A stretch of DNA of 64,000 nucleotides from Burkholderiaceae bacterium (GTDB lineage: Bacteria > Pseudomonadota > Gammaproteobacteria > Burkholderiales > Burkholderiaceae_E), in NCBI GenBank assembly GCA_024637395.1, contig JAGXFG010000066.1, positions 1 through 64,000 on the forward strand. Reading direction: 5' to 3'. This document shows, one piece after another, positions 36,827 through 46,425 of the stretch. The notes under the pieces were generated by a model, which saw only the letters and a list, made by a program, of their open reading frames with translations, made no database searches and was not told the DNA's origin. Made by a program: the position numbers and the translations under genes. How positions within the stretch are numbered: the first letter of the stretch is position 1; the number at the start of each line of letters is the position of its first letter.

Positions 36827-37747
36827 ATGACCAGATCCGACACCCATACCATCGCCGGAATCGACCCGCAGCGCCTGCTGGCCGCTTATTTCGTGCTGAT
36901 CTGGGGCTCGGGATATGTCGCGACCAGGATCGCGTTGCAGGACGCCTCGCCATTCAGCTTCCTGACCCTGCGCTTCGGGGCGGCGACGCTGGTGCTGATT
37001 CCGGTGGTGCTGTGGCTGCGGCCACGCTGGCCGGCGACCCGCGCCGAGTGGCTGCATATCATCGTGGCCGGGTTGCTGATGCACGGCTTCAACCTCGGCG
37101 GCAGCCACTATGCCCAGTTCCTCGGGCTCTCGGCCTCGATGTCGGCATTGATCCTTGCCTTCCAGCCGCTGGTGACTGCCTGCTGGCTCACCGCCCGGGG
37201 ACGCGACCGGCTCGCACCGTTGCAGTGGCTCGGGGTGGCGGTGGGATTGGTCGGCGTCACCGGCATCGTCTGGCGCGGGCTGGACCTGCGCACCATAAGC
37301 GTCGCGGGGCTGGCCTGCGCGCTCTTCGCGCTGGCGTCGATCTCGACCGCCACGCTCTATCAGCGCCGCTTCTGCCCGGCGGTCGACTTGCGCTCGGCAA
37401 CGCTGATCCAGACCGCCGCGACGCTGGCGATGTTCGCGCCGCTGGCTTACGTCGTCGAGGGCTTCGAGATCCGGCCCAGCCTGCGCCTCTTGGGCGCGAC
37501 TCTCTACCTGGTGGTGTTCGCGACCCTGCTCGCGGTGAGCGCGCTGCACTGGCTGATGCGCCGCGGCGCCGCGACCCGGGTCACCAGCCTGATCTACCTC
37601 ACTCCGGTCGTGACGCTGGGCGTCGAGTGGCTGATCTTCCGAGTAGCGCCCGACGGCCTGAGCCTGGCGGGGGCCGCAGCGACCTGTTTGGGCGTGTGGC
37701 TGGTGACGCGTCAGGCCAATCGAGCGCTCACACCGAAGACTGCCTAA
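36827..37747 (+). CDS. EamA-family drug/metabolite transporter
   Basis: This 306-residue inner-membrane protein has about ten hydrophobic helices arranged as two EamA repeats; the first begins LLAAYFVLIWGSGYVATRIA, the second near VAGLACALFALASIST. Typical sequences PFSFLTLRFGAATLVLIPV and TSLIYLTPVVTLGVEWLIF are present. Family members export amino acids, nucleobases or other metabolites. The substrate is unknown. It ends 13 nt from the convergent TPM-domain gene. Confidence 0.88.
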   Translation: MTRSDTHTIAGIDPQRLLAAYFVLIWGSGYVATRIALQDASPFSFLTLRFGAATLVLIPVVLWLRPRWPATRAEWLHIIVAGLLMHGFNLGGSHYAQFLGLSASMSALILAFQPLVTACWLTARGRDRLAPLQWLGVAVGLVGVTGIVWRGLDLRTISVAGLACALFALASISTATLYQRRFCPAVDLRSATLIQTAATLAMFAPLAYVVEGFEIRPSLRLLGATLYLVVFATLLAVSALHWLMRRGAATRVTSLIYLTPVVTLGVEWLIFRVAPDGLSLAGAAATCLGVWLVTRQANRALTPKTA

Positions 37748-37760
37748 GAGACCGAGCGCC

Positions 37761-38264
37761 TCAGATCACCGTGGGGCGGTTGGGCAACTCGTCAGGATTG
37801 TCGGCGCCGGGCGGAAAGGCCACCGCCAGTGCGTTCGCCAGGCGGCCGAGCGCGCGCACCGTGCCGCCTTCGAAGTCGCCCGCCGCAAAGGCCGCGGTCA
37901 TGGTGGCGCAGACCTCGTCCCATGCCCCAGGCTCGACCAGCTCCCGGGCGCCGCGGTCGGCGACGATTTCAACCGCGCGATCGGCGAGCAGCACGTAGAG
38001 CAGCACCCCGTTGTTGTCCTGGGTATCCCATACCCCCAGTTCAGAGAAGAGCGCCGTGGCGCGCGCGCGCGGCGTCAACCCCGCCCAAACCGCCGCTGGT
38101 CCCAGCCGGGCTTCGACCACGAAGCGCAGTTCCGCGCCGTGGTGCTGTTCGCCGGCGCTGATCGCCGCCTCGATGGCGTCGAGCGTCTTGGCGGGAAAGG
38201 CACGCTGCAATGGCCAGCCCTGGTGCCAGAGATGCGTCCACCAACGCGCCAGACGTGATCTCAT
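37761..38264 (-). CDS. TPM-domain protein without signal peptide
   Basis: This 167-residue protein resembles the TPM (DUF477) fold: FPAKTLDAIEAAISAGEQHH at the start, ELRFVVEARLG, and GVLLYVLLADRAVEIVADRG. No export signal or glycine-rich tail is seen, unlike its upstream neighbour. It is the third gene of lemA-TPM-TPM, starting 8 nt after the previous stop. This trio is often found together; a role in membrane protein quality control or envelope stress has been proposed for some members. Confidence 0.82.
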   Translation of the reverse strand: MRSRLARWWTHLWHQGWPLQRAFPAKTLDAIEAAISAGEQHHGAELRFVVEARLGPAAVWAGLTPRARATALFSELGVWDTQDNNGVLLYVLLADRAVEIVADRGARELVEPGAWDEVCATMTAAFAAGDFEGGTVRALGRLANALAVAFPPGADNPDELPNRPTVI

Positions 38265-38272
38265 CGCCGCCC

Positions 38273-39178
38273 CTACCAGCTGCCCGAGGCGCCACCGCCC
38301 CCGGAGCCGCCGCCGCCACCACCGAAACCACCACCGCCGCCAAATCCGCCTCCCCCGCCGAAGCCGCCGCCACCACCCCAGCCACCCGAGCGCCAGGTGT
38401 GGCTGCCGCTTTGCTGCACGCCGCCGATGGCCCCGAGCAGGAGCATCAGGATGAATCCAACCAGGCCCAGCGCCAGCGCCACAACCAGCGTCGCTCCCAG
38501 GTTGGTGGCCACCAATCCGGCACCGACGCCGCCCGCGATCGAGCCCACGAACTTGCCGACGATCGCGCGCGCCACCAGCCAGATCACCACCACGGCCATC
38601 GCGCCTGTGAGCCAGTCCCCGGGCAGGGCTGACTGGCCCGCGCCATGGCGCTGCGGCGGTGGCAGTTCCTCGCCAGCTATCAGGCGCCCAACGTCGACGA
38701 CGCCGGCGTGCAACCCCCCGTACCAGTCGCCCTTGGCAAAGCGCGGCGTCATCGACTCGGCGATGATGCGCTTGGCAAGCGCATCGGGAATCGCGCCTTC
38801 GAGTCCGTAGCCGACTTCGATGCGCATGCGGCGGTCATCGCGCGCCACCACGATCAGCACCCCGTCGTCGCCCCGCTTGCCGGCGACCTCGCCGCGGCCG
38901 AGTTTCCAGGCCTCGAACACCCGCACGGCATAGGGCTCGATCGGCTCGGGGGCGGTGGTTGCCACCACCAGCACTGCCACCTGGCTGCCCTTGCTCTGCT
39001 CGATCGCCGCCAGCTCCTCCTCGAGTTGCGCGTGCTGGGTGGCGCTCAGCAGATTGACGGTGTCGGTGACCCGCGCCTTGAGCGGCGGCACCGGCTGCAG
39101 TTCCTGGGTGTGCCCGCTCGCGGCAACACCCAGCGCCGCCGCCAGCAGCGCGCCCGAGAGCAGCGAGCGCAGGTTCAT
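38273..39178 (-). CDS. YgcG-type TPM-domain membrane protein with glycine-rich tail
   Basis: This 301-residue protein has a signal peptide (LLSGALLAAALGVAASG), a periplasmic TPM domain (PLKARVTDTVNLLSATQHAQ, GVLIVVARDDRRMRIEVGYG), hydrophobic segments at about 200-255 and a final tract of about 45 residues that is almost only Gly, Phe and Ser. The ATG at 39178 is 4 nt after the lemA stop, and the signal peptide starts there; an in-frame upstream start lies inside lemA. It is co-transcribed with lemA, and the pairing is widely conserved. The poly-Gly tail is typical of this family. Confidence 0.88.
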   Translation of the reverse strand: MNLRSLLSGALLAAALGVAASGHTQELQPVPPLKARVTDTVNLLSATQHAQLEEELAAIEQSKGSQVAVLVVATTAPEPIEPYAVRVFEAWKLGRGEVAGKRGDDGVLIVVARDDRRMRIEVGYGLEGAIPDALAKRIIAESMTPRFAKGDWYGGLHAGVVDVGRLIAGEELPPPQRHGAGQSALPGDWLTGAMAVVVIWLVARAIVGKFVGSIAGGVGAGLVATNLGATLVVALALGLVGFILMLLLGAIGGVQQSGSHTWRSGGWGGGGGFGGGGGFGGGGGFGGGGGGSGGGGASGSW

Positions 39179-39182
39179 CAAC

Positions 39183-39794
39183 TCACTTGGCCGGCGCCGG
39201 AGCACCAAAGTCCACCGTCGGCGGTTTGGCGATGGCCGCCTCGTTCTCGACAGTGAACTGGGGCTTGGTCTTGTAGCTGAAGACCATCGCCGTCAGGTTG
39301 ACCGGAAACTGGCGCACCAGCGTGTTGTACTGCTGGATGGCCTCGATAAAGCGCTTGCGCGCCACCGTGATGCGGTTCTCGGTGCCCTCGAGCTGCGCCT
39401 GCAATTCGCGGAAGTTGGCGTCCGACTTGAGCTGCGGATAGTTTTCCGCCACCACTAGCAGGCGCGAGAGCGCGCTGCCCATGCCGCGTTGCGCGTCCTC
39501 GAACTGCTTGAGCGACGCCGGATCCGAAGGGTTGACCTGCACCTGCCCGACCCGCGAACGGGCTTCGGTGACCGCGATCAGGACGTCGCGTTCCTGCGCC
39601 GCATAGCCCTTGACGGTGTTGACCAGGTTGGGAATCAGGTCGGCACGGCGCTGATACTGGTTGAGCACCTCCGACCAAGCCGAGGTGGTCTGCTCGTCGC
39701 GACTCTGGATGTCGTTGTAGCCGCAGCCGCCAAGCGTCAGCGCTGCTGTCAAAGCGAGGACTGCGGCCATGAGCCGCCGGGTGCGATCTGACAT
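39183..39794 (-). CDS. LemA-family lipoprotein
   Basis: This 203-residue protein has a lipoprotein signal (LALTAALTLGGC, Cys24) followed by the helical LemA domain: YNDIQSRDEQTTSAWSEVLN, QYQRRADLIPNLVNTVKGYA, FIEAIQQYNTLVRQFP. The tail is short and Pro/Ala-rich. LemA proteins occur with TPM-domain partners as here. The biochemical role is not established. It is first in the three-gene minus-strand operon. Confidence 0.93.
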   Translation of the reverse strand: MSDRTRRLMAAVLALTAALTLGGCGYNDIQSRDEQTTSAWSEVLNQYQRRADLIPNLVNTVKGYAAQERDVLIAVTEARSRVGQVQVNPSDPASLKQFEDAQRGMGSALSRLLVVAENYPQLKSDANFRELQAQLEGTENRITVARKRFIEAIQQYNTLVRQFPVNLTAMVFSYKTKPQFTVENEAAIAKPPTVDFGAPAPAK

Positions 39795-39853
39795 TGATGT
39801 TTCTCCAAGTTTGAATCCGGTCGATATGTAGGATACCCGAGCGGGAATCGGAG

Positions 39854-39874
39854 TACACTAGTATCTTAAGTGTA
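39854..39874. promoter_or_regulatory. Inverted repeat upstream of the first Sel1 gene
   Basis: TACACT at 39854-39859 and AGTGTA at 39869-39874 form a perfect inverted repeat with a 9-bp spacer, 22 nt before the ATG. It could be an operator overlapping the promoter of the Sel1 pair. Evidence is sequence symmetry only. Confidence 0.3.
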
Positions 39875-39895
39875 GGTTAATAGAGGGGTCACCTA

Positions 39896-40690
39896 ATGTT
39901 TAGGACTCGACTTCTCGCACAGTTGCCGCTCACGTTGTTCATCGGCATCGTGATTGTGTCCCAGTTGGCGACTGTGAGCGCCGTTCCGGCCTGGGCCGCG
40001 AACGCCTTCCCGCGGCTGATTCGCGCGCTGGCGATCCCCGAACAACCCGACAGCCCCGAACGCGACGAACACCACGCGCAACGGCCCGATCCCGCCGAGA
40101 TTCAGCGCTGGGTCGACCGCGCCTATTATCTCTACCAGCGCGGCGAAATCGAAAGTGCCATGCCGCTCTACCTGAGGGCGGCTGCTGCGGGACACCTTAC
40201 CGCGCTCTACAACGCCGCCGTGATCAGGATCACCGGTCAGAGTACCTTTCCCAGCCTGGAGACGGCACTGAAGATGTTGCACCAGAGTGCGGACGCCGGC
40301 TTCACATCCGCCCAGTTCAGCTACGGGATGCTGCTCGAGTCCGGGACGATCGTGTCCCACGATCGCACGGCGGCGAGGCAGTGGTACCGGCGAGCCGCCG
40401 AACAAGGGCACGCGCAAGCCGCCGGAGCCCTGGCAGCGTGCTACTACCTCGGTCGCGGCGGCGCGCAGGATTACCCCCAGGCGGCGCACTGGTACGAGGT
40501 GGCAGCGATGGGGGGCGACCCGATTTCCCAGTATGTGCTGGCGTCGATGTTTGAAAGAGGACTCGGCGTGGAGGTCGATCTCGAACGCGCGCTGCAATGG
40601 TACGGTGAAGCGGCGCGCCAGGGCGATGTCGCGGCAGGGTTCAAGGAACGCGAGATTGCCGCTCGCCTGGCCTGGCCCCAAGCCCGATAG
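39896..40690 (+). CDS. Exported Sel1-repeat protein (first of a tandem pair)
   Basis: This 264-residue protein has an N-terminal hydrophobic export signal (LPLTLFIGIVIVSQLATVSA) and at least four Sel1-like repeats from about residue 70 (AMPLYLRAAAAGHLTALYNA, AQFSYGMLLESGTI, ARQWYRRAAEQGHAQAAGA, LQWYGEAARQGDVAAGF). Sel1 solenoids mediate protein-protein contacts. AGGGG precedes the ATG. The next gene is a clear paralogue: the C-terminal two thirds align closely in order and length. Confidence 0.88.
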   Translation: MFRTRLLAQLPLTLFIGIVIVSQLATVSAVPAWAANAFPRLIRALAIPEQPDSPERDEHHAQRPDPAEIQRWVDRAYYLYQRGEIESAMPLYLRAAAAGHLTALYNAAVIRITGQSTFPSLETALKMLHQSADAGFTSAQFSYGMLLESGTIVSHDRTAARQWYRRAAEQGHAQAAGALAACYYLGRGGAQDYPQAAHWYEVAAMGGDPISQYVLASMFERGLGVEVDLERALQWYGEAARQGDVAAGFKEREIAARLAWPQAR

Positions 40691-40839
40691 TCAGGGGCTC
40701 CTGCCGTCAGTTGCGCGACCATGACACGGCATCGAACCGACGGTCCCTGCCCCCGGCCTTAGGCAGGTCATTGCCAAGCATCGCGGTTGGTCGGCGGCGA
40801 TTGCGACACCTGGTAATTTTCGCTACCCTTGCCCGTGCA

Positions 40840-41568
40840 ATGACTGGAATGGCTCGATTAGCTGCAGCAGCCGTGGCGTTGGCGCTGGCCGGAACAAATG
40901 GCGCGACCGCCGGCTCCCTGACGGTCGTCGCGGTGCAGTCGGCACCCGCACTGCAAGAGACGCCCGGCCCCGAACTGATCCGGCGCTGGAATGACTCGGC
41001 CCTGGCGCTCTACGAGGCCAGCAAGGTCGAGGCGGCGATGATCTTCTACCTGAAGTCGGCGGCCGCCGGGGATCGTGCTGCGCTCTACAACGCCGCCTCG
41101 ATCAGGATTCGCGGCGAGACCCGCCAGCCGCGACTGGCGCGCGCGGTCATGATGCTGGAAGCCAGCGCCGGGCTCGGCTTCGCGCCGGCGCAGTACAGTT
41201 ATGCCTACCTGCTGGACCGCGGCAAGATCGTGCACCAGAACCTGCCGGAGGCGAATAAGTGGTACGCCCGGGCAGCCGCGCAGGGACACCCCGACGCAGC
41301 CGAGGCGCTGGCTACCGACTACTACCTCGGCCGTGGCGTCCCCCAGGACTACGCCAAGGCGGCACAGTGGTACGAGGTGGCAGCAGACAGCGGCGACGTC
41401 GGCGCCCAGTACGTGCTGGCGTCGATGTTTGAGACCGGACTGGGTGTGCCGGTCGATCTCCACCGCGCGCTGCAGTGGTACGTGGAAGCGGCGCGCCAGG
41501 GTGACGTCGCGGCGCAATTCAAGTCGCGCGAGATCTCCAGGCTGATATCAGACCGGGCCTCGCGCTGA
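40840..41568 (+). CDS. Exported Sel1-repeat protein (second of a tandem pair)
   Basis: This is the paralogue of the preceding gene, about 242 residues from the chosen start. A signal-like stretch MARLAAAAVALALAGTNGA is followed by Sel1 repeats (AMIFYLKSAAAGDRAALYNA, AQYSYAYLLDRGKIV, ANKWYARAAAQGHPDAAEA, LQWYVEAARQGDVAAQF). I chose the ATG at 40840; an ATG at 40849 would also keep the signal, and longer upstream frames add a basic segment unlike a signal peptide. No strong ribosome site is visible, so the start is uncertain. Confidence 0.8.
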   Translation: MTGMARLAAAAVALALAGTNGATAGSLTVVAVQSAPALQETPGPELIRRWNDSALALYEASKVEAAMIFYLKSAAAGDRAALYNAASIRIRGETRQPRLARAVMMLEASAGLGFAPAQYSYAYLLDRGKIVHQNLPEANKWYARAAAQGHPDAAEALATDYYLGRGVPQDYAKAAQWYEVAADSGDVGAQYVLASMFETGLGVPVDLHRALQWYVEAARQGDVAAQFKSREISRLISDRASR

Positions 41569-41614
41569 CATTGCGGCCCGCGCCACGCGCCAGGGGCGCG
41601 CCCCGATACCGGAT

Positions 41615-42184
41615 CTAGCTCTGCAACAGCGCGCGGTGGTGCTTGCGCAAGCCGGCCAGCTTGGGAGCCACGACGATCCGGCAGTAGCCTTCGCCGGGAT
41701 GACGATCGAAGTAACGCTGGTGGTAGGCCTCGGCCGGGTAATAGCGGTGCCCGCGCGGCGCTCCCGCGCCGTCGCCGTCCTGACCCGGGGCGAGTTCGGT
41801 CACCAGCGGCCGTCCAAACACGTCGTCGCGATTCAGGCGCTCGAGCCATGATTCGGCAGTGGCGCGCTGCGCCTCGTCGAGCCAGAAGATCACCGAGCGA
41901 TATTGGGTGCCGATGTCGTGGCCCTGGCGGTCTTTGGTGGTTGGATCGTGGATCGAGAAGAATACTTTCAGCACCTGGTCGTAACTCAGCAGCGCCGGAT
42001 CGTACTCGACGCGCACGACCTCGGCGTGACCGGTATCGCCGCGACAGATCTGCTCGTAGCTTGGCGCCGGCACGGTGCCACCGCAGTATCCCGACTCGAC
42101 CGCGATGACACCCTTGAGCTCCTGATAGCAGGCTTCCAGGCACCAGAAACATCCGCCGCCGAGAATCGCCACTGCACTGTCCAT
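41615..42184 (-). CDS. msrA: Peptide-methionine (S)-S-oxide reductase MsrA
   Basis: This 189-residue enzyme repairs oxidised methionine. The active-site motif GGGCFWCLEACYQELKGV lies at the N-terminus with nucleophile Cys12; GYCGGTVPAPSYEQICRGDT, TGHAEVV and the YYPAEAYHQRYFDRHPG region are typical. There is no signal peptide, so it is cytosolic. It is divergent from kynU and convergent with the second Sel1 gene. Confidence 0.96.
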   Translation of the reverse strand: MDSAVAILGGGCFWCLEACYQELKGVIAVESGYCGGTVPAPSYEQICRGDTGHAEVVRVEYDPALLSYDQVLKVFFSIHDPTTKDRQGHDIGTQYRSVIFWLDEAQRATAESWLERLNRDDVFGRPLVTELAPGQDGDGAGAPRGHRYYPAEAYHQRYFDRHPGEGYCRIVVAPKLAGLRKHHRALLQS

Positions 42185-42282
42185 ATCCCTGCCTCCCTGG
42201 TAACGGCACCGATGCTACGTTTGCCGCTACGATGACCCCACAATAACACCACGCCCATGTCCACTGCCCCTCGGGAGAAGCA

Positions 42283-43575
42283 ATGAAGATCCTTTCGCAG
42301 TCCAGTTCGCCAATGGCTGCGCGCAGCCGTGAGCAGTGCGCGGAACTCGACGCGCACGATGCGCTGGCAACAGCCCGCGAGCTCTTCTCGCTGCCCCCCG
42401 GGATCATCTACCTCGACGGCAACTCGCTGGGCGCATTGCCTCAGGTGACGGCTTCACGGGTGCAGGACGCGCTCGAGCGTCAATGGGGCGCCAAACTCAT
42501 CGCCAGCTGGAACGACGCCGGCTGGGTCGATCTGCCCCAGCGGCTGGGTGCCAAGATCGCAGCGCTGGTGGGCGCCGCGGCCGACGAGGTGGTGGTCGCC
42601 GACTCCACCTCGGTGAACCTGTTCAAGCTGCTCTCGGGCGCGCTGGCGCAGCGCCCGGACCGCAAGGTAATTCTGTCCGAGCGCGGCAACTTCCCGACCG
42701 ATCTCTACATCGCGCAGGGAGTCGCCCGCCAGCTCGGCGGCAATCATCGACTGCGCCTGGTCGAGCGCCACGAGCTGGCCAACAGCCTCGACAGCGACGT
42801 CGCCGTGCTGCTCGCCACCGAGGTCGACTACCGCAGCGGTTCGCGACTCGACATGGCCGCGCTGACCGCCGCCGCCCACGCCGCGGGCGCGCTCACTATC
42901 TGGGACCTGGCCCACTCGGCCGGCGCATTCCAGGTCGAGCTCAACGCCGCCCGGGCCGATTTCGCGGTCGGCTGCGGCTACAAGTATCTCAACGGCGGAC
43001 CGGGCGCACCGGCCTTCCTGTTCGTCGCGCGCCGCCACCAGCAGAGCTTTGTTCAACCGCTGTCGGGATGGTTCGGGCACGAGCAGCCGTTCCTGTTCGA
43101 GCCCGACTACCGCCCGGCGCCGGGGATCGCCCGCGCGCTGTGCGGTTCGCCGCCGATCCTGTCGATGGTGGCGCTCGAAGCCGGCGTCGATACCGTGCGC
43201 GGCGCGCTGGGCGGCGAGTCGATGGCGCTGCTGGAAGCCAAGGCGGCGGCGCTGACGTCCTGCTTCATCGAACTCGTCGCACCGCTGGCCGAGGAGTACC
43301 GGCTGGAACTGATCACCCCGCGCGAACCGGCGGCGCGCGGCAACCAGGTGAGCTACGCGTTCGGTGACGGCGAGCGCGCCTATGCGCTCACCCAGGCGCT
43401 GATCGCGCGCGGCGTGGTCGGGGACTTCCGCACCCCGGACATCGCGCGCTTTGGCTTCGCGCCGCTGTACCTGCGCTTCGTCGATGTCTGGGACGCCGTC
43501 GCGCACCTGCGCGCGGTGCTGGTCAACCGGGAATGGGACAGCGCGCGATTCCGCTCCCGCCGCGCGGTGACCTGA
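42283..43575 (+). CDS. kynU: Kynureninase
   Basis: This 430-residue PLP enzyme splits kynurenine into anthranilate and alanine. Features are [13 protein letters not shown] near the N-terminus, the cofactor region [16 protein letters not shown] and the PLP Lys234 in [24 protein letters not shown] ends the C-terminal domain. GGGAG precedes the ATG. No tryptophan dioxygenase or formamidase gene is in the window, so the rest of the kynurenine route must lie elsewhere. A glutaryl-CoA dehydrogenase gene follows 76 nt later. Confidence 0.94.
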   Translation: MKILSQSSSPMAARSREQCAELDAHDALATARELFSLPPGIIYLDGNSLGALPQVTASRVQDALERQWGAKLIASWNDAGWVDLPQRLGAKIAALVGAAADEVVVADSTSVNLFKLLSGALAQRPDRKVILSERGNFPTDLYIAQGVARQLGGNHRLRLVERHELANSLDSDVAVLLATEVDYRSGSRLDMAALTAAAHAAGALTIWDLAHSAGAFQVELNAARADFAVGCGYKYLNGGPGAPAFLFVARRHQQSFVQPLSGWFGHEQPFLFEPDYRPAPGIARALCGSPPILSMVALEAGVDTVRGALGGESMALLEAKAAALTSCFIELVAPLAEEYRLELITPREPAARGNQVSYAFGDGERAYALTQALIARGVVGDFRTPDIARFGFAPLYLRFVDVWDAVAHLRAVLVNREWDSARFRSRRAVT

Positions 43576-43651
43576 GCGCCGCGTCGTTCCAGCGGCAGCG
43601 GCAGGCAGCGTAGAATTCGGAACGATACCGTCCCGGATACAGGAGCCATCG

Positions 43652-44857
43652 ATGTCGAGTTCGAAGAAATCCGCTGCGTCGTTCAAGTGGGAAGATCCGC
43701 TGCTGCTGGACGCACAACTCACCGAAGACGAGCGCATGGTGCGTGACGCCGCCGCAGCGTACTGCCAGGAGAAGCTCCAGCCCCGCGTTCTCGAGGCCTT
43801 CCGCAACGAGACCGCCGACCCGAAGATCTTCCGCGAAATGGGCGAGATCGGCCTGCTCGGACCGACCATCCCCGAGCAGTACGGCGGCCCGGGATTGAAC
43901 TATGTCAGCTACGGATTGATCGCCCGCGAAGTCGAGCGCGTCGACTCCGGCTATCGCTCGATGATGAGCGTGCAGAGCTCGCTGGTGATGGTGCCGATCC
44001 ATGAGTTCGGCACCGAGGCGCAGCGCCAGAAGTACCTCCCCAAGCTCGCCACCGGCGAGTGGATCGGCTGTTTCGGACTGACCGAACCCAGCCATGGCTC
44101 GGACCCGGGTTCGATGGAGACTCGCGCCAAGATCGTTCCCGGCGGCTACCAGCTGACCGGCTCCAAGACCTGGATTTCGAATTCCCCCTTCGCCGATGTC
44201 TTCATCGTCTGGGCCAAGTGCGTCGGCGGCGATTTCGACGGCCGCATCAAGGGTTTCATCATCGAAAAGGGCGCCAAGGGGCTGTCGGCTCCGGCGATCC
44301 ACGGCAAGGTTTCGCTGCGCGCTTCGCTCACCGGCGAGATCGTGATGGACAGCGTCTTTGTTCCCGAGGAGCAGCTGATGCCCGGGGTCGAGGGCCTCAA
44401 GGGTCCGTTCACCTGCCTGAACTCGGCGCGCTACGGCATCGCCTGGGGTACACTCGGCGCCGCAGAGGACTGCTGGCACATCGCCCGCCAATACGTACTC
44501 GACCGCAAGCAGTTTGGCCGGCCGCTGGCCGCCAACCAGCTGATCCAGAAGAAGCTCGCCGACATGCAGACCGAGATCACGCTGGCGCTGCAAGGCTGCC
44601 TGCGCCTGGGCCGGATGAAGGATGAGGGCACGGCGTCGGTCGAGATCACTTCGATCATGAAGCGCAACTCCTGCGGCAAGGCGCTCGACATCGCCCGGAT
44701 GGCGCGCGACATGCTCGGCGGCAACGGCGTCAGTGACGAATTCGGCGTGATCCGCCACATGGTCAACCTTGAAGCCGTCAACACCTACGAGGGTACCCAC
44801 GACATCCACGCGCTGATCCTCGGTCGCGCCCAGACCGGCATCCAGGCGTTCTTCTGA
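43652..44857 (+). CDS. gcdH: Glutaryl-CoA dehydrogenase
   Basis: This 401-residue FAD acyl-CoA dehydrogenase oxidises and decarboxylates glutaryl-CoA to crotonyl-CoA, a step of lysine, tryptophan and some benzoyl-CoA breakdown. Signs are [19 protein letters not shown] at the start, [19 protein letters not shown] with the substrate-binding Arg, [17 protein letters not shown], and the catalytic Glu380 in [22 protein letters not shown] precedes the ATG. It follows kynU in the same direction, and a DHA2 transporter follows 25 nt later. A family III CoA-transferase at 26645 could supply glutaryl-CoA. Confidence 0.95.
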   Translation: MSSSKKSAASFKWEDPLLLDAQLTEDERMVRDAAAAYCQEKLQPRVLEAFRNETADPKIFREMGEIGLLGPTIPEQYGGPGLNYVSYGLIAREVERVDSGYRSMMSVQSSLVMVPIHEFGTEAQRQKYLPKLATGEWIGCFGLTEPSHGSDPGSMETRAKIVPGGYQLTGSKTWISNSPFADVFIVWAKCVGGDFDGRIKGFIIEKGAKGLSAPAIHGKVSLRASLTGEIVMDSVFVPEEQLMPGVEGLKGPFTCLNSARYGIAWGTLGAAEDCWHIARQYVLDRKQFGRPLAANQLIQKKLADMQTEITLALQGCLRLGRMKDEGTASVEITSIMKRNSCGKALDIARMARDMLGGNGVSDEFGVIRHMVNLEAVNTYEGTHDIHALILGRAQTGIQAFF

Positions 44858-44882
44858 TCAGAAGCGGCCCCGGGGAACGCTG

Positions 44883-46409
44883 TTGACGAACCAGGCAACG
44901 GGGCCTGAGACCGGCGAGGTTGATACTCATCCCGGCGCGGCCCTCACCCTCGCCGAGCGGCGCCACATCGTCTTCGGACTCTTGCTGGCGATCTTCCTGG
45001 CAGCGATGGACCAGACGATCCTGGCGATTGCGCTGGTGACCATCGCCCGCGATCTCCATGGCCTGGACCTGATGCCGTGGCTGGTCTCGGGTTATCTGGT
45101 GGCAGCAACCGTCAGCACACCGATCTACGGCAAGCTCTCCGACCTCTACGGGCGCCGGCCGCTGCTGCTGGCGGCGATCTCGATCTACATGGTGGCTGGC
45201 ATCCTCGCCATGCTGGCGCAGTCGGCGCCGCAACTGCTGGTGCTGCGCATCTTCCAGGGGCTCGGCGCCGGCGGGCTGCTCTCGCTCGCCCACACGACGA
45301 TCGCCGACATCGCGCCGGGGGTCGAGCGGGGCCGTTACCAGGGAATGATTTCGGGAGTATTTGCGTTTGCCGCCGTCGTCGGGCCCGTGATCGGTGGTTA
45401 CCTGACCCACTACCTGTCGTGGCGCGCGGTCTTCGCGTTCACGGTCCTGATCGCTGCGGCTGCCTTGCTGTCGGTGCGCGGCGCACTGCGCCGGCTGCCG
45501 GTCGGGCGGGGCCGCGCCGGCCGGCCAATCGACTATGCCGGTGCTTTGCTGCTGGGAGGCGGGCTGGCCACCCTGATGATTGCGCTCACCAGATTTGGCC
45601 AGGGCCGGAGCGGTGATTTAGCCTCGACGCTGGCGCTGCTCGCGGCCAGCGCGGCGCTGTTCGTGGCCTGCGCCTGGCGCGAACGACGCGCGCCTGAACC
45701 GATAATGCCGCCGGAGTTGTTTCGCAACCGCACGATGGTGTTGTGCTGCGCCCTGCTCGCGCTGATGTTCTTCGTGCTGGTGGGCATGACGGTGCTGCTG
45801 CCGATGGCGATGCAGACCGTGAGCGGGGCCGATACCGATGAAGTCGCGTTGCGGATGCTGCCGCTGACGCTATCGATTCCCTTCGGGGCCTTCCTGTCCG
45901 GCCGGCTGATGCTCGGCGTCACCACGCCGCGATCGCTGATGCGCGGCGGCTCGACGCTGGCGCTGATCACACTGATCGGGATCGCGTTCACCGGGCACAG
46001 TTCGCACCTGGCGATCGGCGCCTGGATGCTGCTGCTCGGGATCGGCGTTGGACTGCCGCTGCCGGCCGCGCTGGTGGCCCTGCAGATGTCCGTGGCAGCA
46101 CGCCAGATGGGGATTGCCACCGCCACCAGCGCGCTGTTTCGCACCCTCGGAGGCGCGATCGGAATCGCGATCCTCACCTCGGTGCTGTTCGAGCAATTGC
46201 GCGCCGGATCAATACCGGGGAGTTCTCCAGCCGCGTCGGCGTTGCTGGGATCGGTCGCGCGCTCTGGTGCCGAGGCAACCTACGCTGCGTTCAGGACTGC
46301 CTACGGGGTGGCCGCGCTGGCCGCGCTGGCGGCACTGGGTTGCGCGCTGGCGATGCCATCTGCGGTGGGGCCACCGGGAATTCGTCGCCGCTCGGGGACG
46401 CCAACCTGA
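44883..46409 (+). CDS. DHA2/EmrB-QacA-type MFS efflux transporter
   Basis: This 508-residue protein has about 14 hydrophobic segments. The first loop includes MDQTILAIALVTIARDLHG, motif A is GKLSDLYGRRPLLL, and motif C-like GVFAFAAVVGPVIGG lies in helix 5. Members export drugs or toxic organic compounds by proton exchange. The start is TTG at 44883, 25 nt after the gcdH stop, with GGGGAA upstream; the next ATG would delete the first helix. Export of aromatic intermediates would fit the context but is only a guess. Confidence 0.87.
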   Translation: MTNQATGPETGEVDTHPGAALTLAERRHIVFGLLLAIFLAAMDQTILAIALVTIARDLHGLDLMPWLVSGYLVAATVSTPIYGKLSDLYGRRPLLLAAISIYMVAGILAMLAQSAPQLLVLRIFQGLGAGGLLSLAHTTIADIAPGVERGRYQGMISGVFAFAAVVGPVIGGYLTHYLSWRAVFAFTVLIAAAALLSVRGALRRLPVGRGRAGRPIDYAGALLLGGGLATLMIALTRFGQGRSGDLASTLALLAASAALFVACAWRERRAPEPIMPPELFRNRTMVLCCALLALMFFVLVGMTVLLPMAMQTVSGADTDEVALRMLPLTLSIPFGAFLSGRLMLGVTTPRSLMRGGSTLALITLIGIAFTGHSSHLAIGAWMLLLGIGVGLPLPAALVALQMSVAARQMGIATATSALFRTLGGAIGIAILTSVLFEQLRAGSIPGSSPAASALLGSVARSGAEATYAAFRTAYGVAALAALAALGCALAMPSAVGPPGIRRRSGTPT

Positions 46410-46425
46410 TCGGACAGCGAGCCGC

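Noticed and set aside
41593-41604. Self-complementary GGGGCGCGCCCC between the Sel1 gene and msrA
   Set aside because: There is no loop-forming spacer and such palindromes are expected by chance in this base composition.
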